From Hyphomicrobiales bacterium (GTDB lineage: Bacteria; Pseudomonadota; Alphaproteobacteria; Rhizobiales; Rhizobiaceae), in the NCBI GenBank assembly GCA_900472625.1, contig UCIT01000047.1, positions 1 to 64,000 on the forward strand: a DNA stretch of 64,000 bases, written 5' to 3'. Numbering within the stretch: the stretch's first letter is position 1; every line of letters starts with the position of its first letter. The position numbers and the translations under genes are program-made. The notes under the pieces were generated by a model, which had not been told where the DNA came from, ran no database searches, and saw nothing but the letters and a program-made list of their open reading frames with translations. Of the stretch, positions 61,835 through 64,000 are shown piece after piece.

Positions 61835-62473
61835 TCAAGAAGCGGTCTCGTTAGACATTTTTGGATGGAGGGTCTCGATTCTTTGGACAAGGCCCTCGGC
61901 GACGTAGTGGTCGACTAGCATCCGTTCGGCGGCAAAAGGATGCCCTTCCCATCCCGTATGATCGAAACCCGCCAGGATAATCTCATCTCCCGATGACGAC
62001 GCGTGCCCGAGCAGATACGCAATCGCCATCATACCAGAGCTCGGTACAATGTATTTATCGGGCGACATGGACCGAAGCTCGTCATCGATGCGATCGTGGT
62101 GGTGGCGTGGTATGACTCTTAGGGTCTTGTTTTTCTTCGCCGCAAAAATCGCGAACTCCGCAGTGTAGTCGTCACAGAAATCGTCAAGTTCCGGATCGAG
62201 ATTCGGTTTGAGTTCAGCGAACTTTAGGACATCGCGAACGCACCAAAATTCCGAGGCTGACGCTACCGCTGGATGCTCACGCCACGACAGCGTCCTTATC
62301 ATCGATGCTGCGGGACGGCCCGTATTGCAAATCGCGACCACGTCAGTGCGCGAGCCACCCTCACCTAAAGACCTGCAATCGTTAAATCGCACGACAAGAT
62401 CGCAGCGATCGATTATTGCGGCGTCGCGGTGACTGAACGATCCGTTTCCAACAATTGAAACCCTGCGTGACAT
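61835..62473 (-). CDS. Glycosyltransferase family 29-like protein ('urease operon accessory protein' type)
   Basis: 212 residues. RRVSIVGNGSFSHRDAAIID, then RCDLVVRFNDCRSLGEGGSR recall the L/S sialyl motifs of GT29 proteins; VPSSGMMAIAYLLGHA and IILAGFDHTGWEGHPFAAER continue the pattern. Rhizobial homologues are often labelled urease operon accessory protein, but no urease genes are present. It ends 31 bp before the DUF3429 gene, so the two may be co-transcribed. An imperfect RpoE-type promoter lies just upstream. Confidence 0.7.
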   Translation of the reverse strand: MSRRVSIVGNGSFSHRDAAIIDRCDLVVRFNDCRSLGEGGSRTDVVAICNTGRPAASMIRTLSWREHPAVASASEFWCVRDVLKFAELKPNLDPELDDFCDDYTAEFAIFAAKKNKTLRVIPRHHHDRIDDELRSMSPDKYIVPSSGMMAIAYLLGHASSSGDEIILAGFDHTGWEGHPFAAERMLVDHYVAEGLVQRIETLHPKMSNETAS

Positions 62474-62500
62474 CCCCTGCCCCTGTTCTCCGTAACTTTA

Positions 62501-62529
62501 GTTATACGAGCCCGTGTGGGGCCGGATCA
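62501..62529 (-). promoter_or_regulatory. Possible RpoE/ECF11-type promoter of the GT29-like gene
   Basis: On the minus strand TGATCC, 17 bases, then TATAAC, 28 bases before the start at 62473. The spacer is one base shorter than in the other three copies. Confidence 0.4.
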
Positions 62530-62605
62530 GAAAGCGGACGCCGGGTGCCTTGTAACGGTCGTTCTGACGATAGGATGGCTGGCGCGCAGACCAGCAGTGA
62601 GTTTT

Positions 62606-62635
62606 TGATCTGAAACGCCGCTAGGGTCGTAAACT
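62606..62635 (+). promoter_or_regulatory. RpoE/ECF11-type promoter of folE
   Basis: TGATCT, 18 bases, then TAAACT, ending 32 bases before the folE start. Element sequence and spacing match the sigma gene promoter. Confidence 0.7.
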
Positions 62636-62666
62636 CCGTCGTTTATCAATGTCAGGAGAATCCTTG

Positions 62667-63275
62667 ATGGATGCGATCGCCAACAACGCGGATCTTTTGG
62701 CTGCCATCGACCGACCAACTCAAGAAGAAGCGGAGGCCGCTGTGCGTACCCTAATTCGGTGGGCTGGCGACGATCCCTCCCGCGAGGGTCTGCTCGACAC
62801 GCCTACACGTGTTGCCAAAGCTTATCGTGAGCTGTTCTCTGGTTACGAGATGGCTTCCGAAGACGTACTGTCCAGGACCTTCTTGGATGTGGCGGGATAT
62901 AATGAAATGGTGATTGTCAAAGACATCCGTTTCCATTCTCACTGTGAGCATCATATGGTTCCGTTTTCTGGAGTGGCTCATGTTGCCTACGTCCCAAACA
63001 ACGGTGTGCTTGGTCTTTCCAAAATGGCAAGACTGGTCGATCTCTACGCCCGTCGACTTCAGACCCAAGAGGCAATGACGTCCCAGATTGCCCATTCGCT
63101 CGATGACAGCCTTCGCCCAAAGGGGGTCGCGGTCATGATTGAGGCGGAGCATATGTGCATGGCGATGCGCGGGATTGCCAAACAGGGATCAAAGACCCTC
63201 ACGACAACCTTCACCGGCGTGTTCGAGACGTCGGCGGCCGACCAGGCTCGCTTCATCATGCTTGCTCGCGGATGA
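62667..63275 (+). CDS. folE: GTP cyclohydrolase I
   Basis: 202 residues from the ATG at 62667, which has AGGAGA 7 bases upstream. Conserved: DDPSREGLLDTPTRVAKAYR, RFHSHCEHHMVPFSGVAHVA with zinc ligands Cys and His, GLSKMARLVDLYARRLQTQE and EAEHMCMAMRGIAKQGSKTL. Makes dihydroneopterin triphosphate, the precursor of folate, tetrahydrobiopterin and, in some bacteria, photolyase chromophores. The RpoE-type promoter suggests a stress-induced copy. It overlaps the next gene by 4 bases. Confidence 0.93.
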   Translation: MDAIANNADLLAAIDRPTQEEAEAAVRTLIRWAGDDPSREGLLDTPTRVAKAYRELFSGYEMASEDVLSRTFLDVAGYNEMVIVKDIRFHSHCEHHMVPFSGVAHVAYVPNNGVLGLSKMARLVDLYARRLQTQEAMTSQIAHSLDDSLRPKGVAVMIEAEHMCMAMRGIAKQGSKTLTTTFTGVFETSAADQARFIMLARG

Positions 63276-63619
63276 CGGAAAAGCTGACCGTTTGGTTTGA
63301 TAGCAATTGCCCACTTTGCCGGCGAGAGATCGCTCTGATGCAGAGACTTGATCGCCGCGGCGCGATCCGCTTCGTCGACGCCTGTGATCCGCGTGCCGCA
63401 TGCCCAGTTGAGCGCACCGAGATCCTCTCACGCTTCCATGCCGAGGAGACTGGAAATCTTTATTCGGGAGCAGCCGCCTTTGCTGCGATGTGGCGTGCGA
63501 TCCCGCTTTTACGTCCACTTGGCGTATTGGCAGGCTGGCGTCCGGTCACACCCATGTTCGAACTCGCATACCGATGTTTCCTTCGGATCCGCCCTCACTT
63601 GCAGAGGCATCTGAGCTGA
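63272..63619 (+). CDS. DCC1-like thiol-disulfide oxidoreductase family protein (DUF393)
   Basis: 115 residues, ATGA overlap with folE. The motif TVWFDSNCPLCRREIALMQR places a C-x2-C redox pair after the conserved Asp (the DxxCxxC of DCC1/DUF393), followed by IRFVDACDP. No signal peptide. It is co-transcribed with folE and so probably also under RpoE control. The physiological substrate is not known. Confidence 0.85.
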   Translation: MTEKLTVWFDSNCPLCRREIALMQRLDRRGAIRFVDACDPRAACPVERTEILSRFHAEETGNLYSGAAAFAAMWRAIPLLRPLGVLAGWRPVTPMFELAYRCFLRIRPHLQRHLS

Positions 63620-63707
63620 AACCGCTTTCGCCCAGTTCCGCAAGACAGCATCGGTCAATTTGTAAAACTCGGCCGTCTCGCAAGGGTGCCTCGATAAGAG
63701 CCAGTTT

Positions 63708-63737
63708 TGATCCGAACTCAAGGGTATCTTGTAGAAA
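63708..63737 (+). promoter_or_regulatory. RpoE/ECF11-type promoter of the FAD oxidoreductase gene
   Basis: TGATCC, 18 bases, then TAGAAA, ending 19 bases before the start at 63756. The -35 part is identical to the Rhodobacter RpoE consensus. Confidence 0.7.
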
Positions 63738-63755
63738 GCTTTCTGAGGAGCAGCG

Positions 63756-64000
63756 ATGTCCGACCCAAAGAAAATTGCAGTGATAGGTGCTGGCATTGCC
63801 GGATTGTCTCTAGCAAGATCGCTACACGGCCTAGCGGATGTCACGATCTTTGAAAAGAGCCGAGGTGTTGGTGGCAGAATGGCAACGCGGCATGCCGACG
63901 GGATTGCCTTCGATCACGGTGCGCAGTACTTCACGATCCGAGATCCCGCCTTTCACGCGGCACTTGAACCGGCGATCGAACTTGGCGTCGTCGAGGCTTG
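63756..64000 (+). CDS. FAD-dependent NAD(P)-binding oxidoreductase (renalase-like), 5' part
   Basis: 81 codons up to the window edge. The Rossmann start KKIAVIGAGIAGLSLARSLH is followed by VTIFEKSRGVGGRMATRHAD and IAFDHGAQYFTIRDPAF, the family signature of renalase/amine-oxidase-like proteins that recur in RpoE-ChrR regulons. GAGGAG lies 5 bases before the ATG. The gene continues beyond the window, so length and C-terminus are unknown. Confidence 0.85.
   Translation, partial: MSDPKKIAVIGAGIAGLSLARSLHGLADVTIFEKSRGVGGRMATRHADGIAFDHGAQYFTIRDPAFHAALEPAIELGVVEA

Noticed and set aside
1..64000. CRISPR arrays, tRNA or rRNA genes, replication origin (repABC) and complete insertion sequences
   Set aside because: None recognised anywhere in the window by reading both strands. 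Short tRNA genes could still be missed without a covariance search.

Overview
The window looks like an accessory replicon (megaplasmid or chromid) or an accessory chromosomal region of a Rhizobium/Agrobacterium-type alphaproteobacterium. The evidence is high GC, FixJ/FixL-style signalling, a RpoE-ChrR (ECF11-type) sigma/anti-sigma pair, a ribose-type sugar ABC operon, several small rhizobial-type hypothetical proteins, and second-copy metabolic genes such as a trpB without trpA. No rRNA, tRNA or CRISPR array was seen. These identifications come from reading the sequence only; no database search was run.

Region 1 (about 0-28 kb) is an oxidoreductase and detoxification island. It carries Tat-exported alpha/beta and epoxide hydrolases, flavin enzymes (LLM oxidoreductase, nitronate monooxygenase, FMN reductase), SDRs, RidA, an exported crotonase-fold protein, an isochorismatase-like hydrolase, a ketoglutarate-semialdehyde-type dehydrogenase, a PLP desulfhydrase and a VOC protein. 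It is interleaved with two FixJ-like regulators that have nearly the same DNA-binding helix, two FixL-like multi-PAS histidine kinases and a stand-alone receiver. A shared 15-bp motif (consensus AYACCWTNGKNCAAT, one copy a perfect palindrome) lies upstream of at least nine transcription units here. This suggests one dispersed regulon run by the local two-component system.

Region 2 (28-35 kb) is a decaying stretch: a dnaE2 3' remnant, a 2-hydroxyacid dehydrogenase gene with an amber codon and a frameshift, several very small genes, a LysR/NmrA divergent pair and an exported serine hydrolase.

Region 3 (35.3-39.9 kb) is a tightly overlapping operon of unassigned function. It encodes a coiled-coil membrane protein, a membrane-anchored vWA-like protein, a four-helix MotA/ZorA-like protein with a long cytoplasmic tail, and a MotB/ZorB-like OmpA-domain protein. 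A small protein follows. This is the best candidate for an undescribed system, because it has motor-like parts without flagellar, Tol/Exb or known Zorya effector genes.

Region 4 (41.7-51.8 kb) is a divergent sugar-catabolism locus. One arm is DeoR regulator, FGGY kinase, ABC ATPase, permease, binding protein and epimerase. The other arm is class II aldolase, a second FGGY kinase and a HAD phosphatase. A 10-bp inverted repeat sits between the arms.

Region 5 (51.9-64 kb) holds a TnpB-like remnant, a GGDEF-EAL protein, a PhcB-like methyltransferase, an orphan trpB, an ActR/RegA-like regulator, a fasciclin protein and the ECF11 sigma/ChrR pair. RpoE-type promoters (TGATCY-N18-TA) lie upstream of the sigma gene, folE and an FAD oxidoreductase, which outlines a singlet-oxygen-type regulon reaching the window edge.
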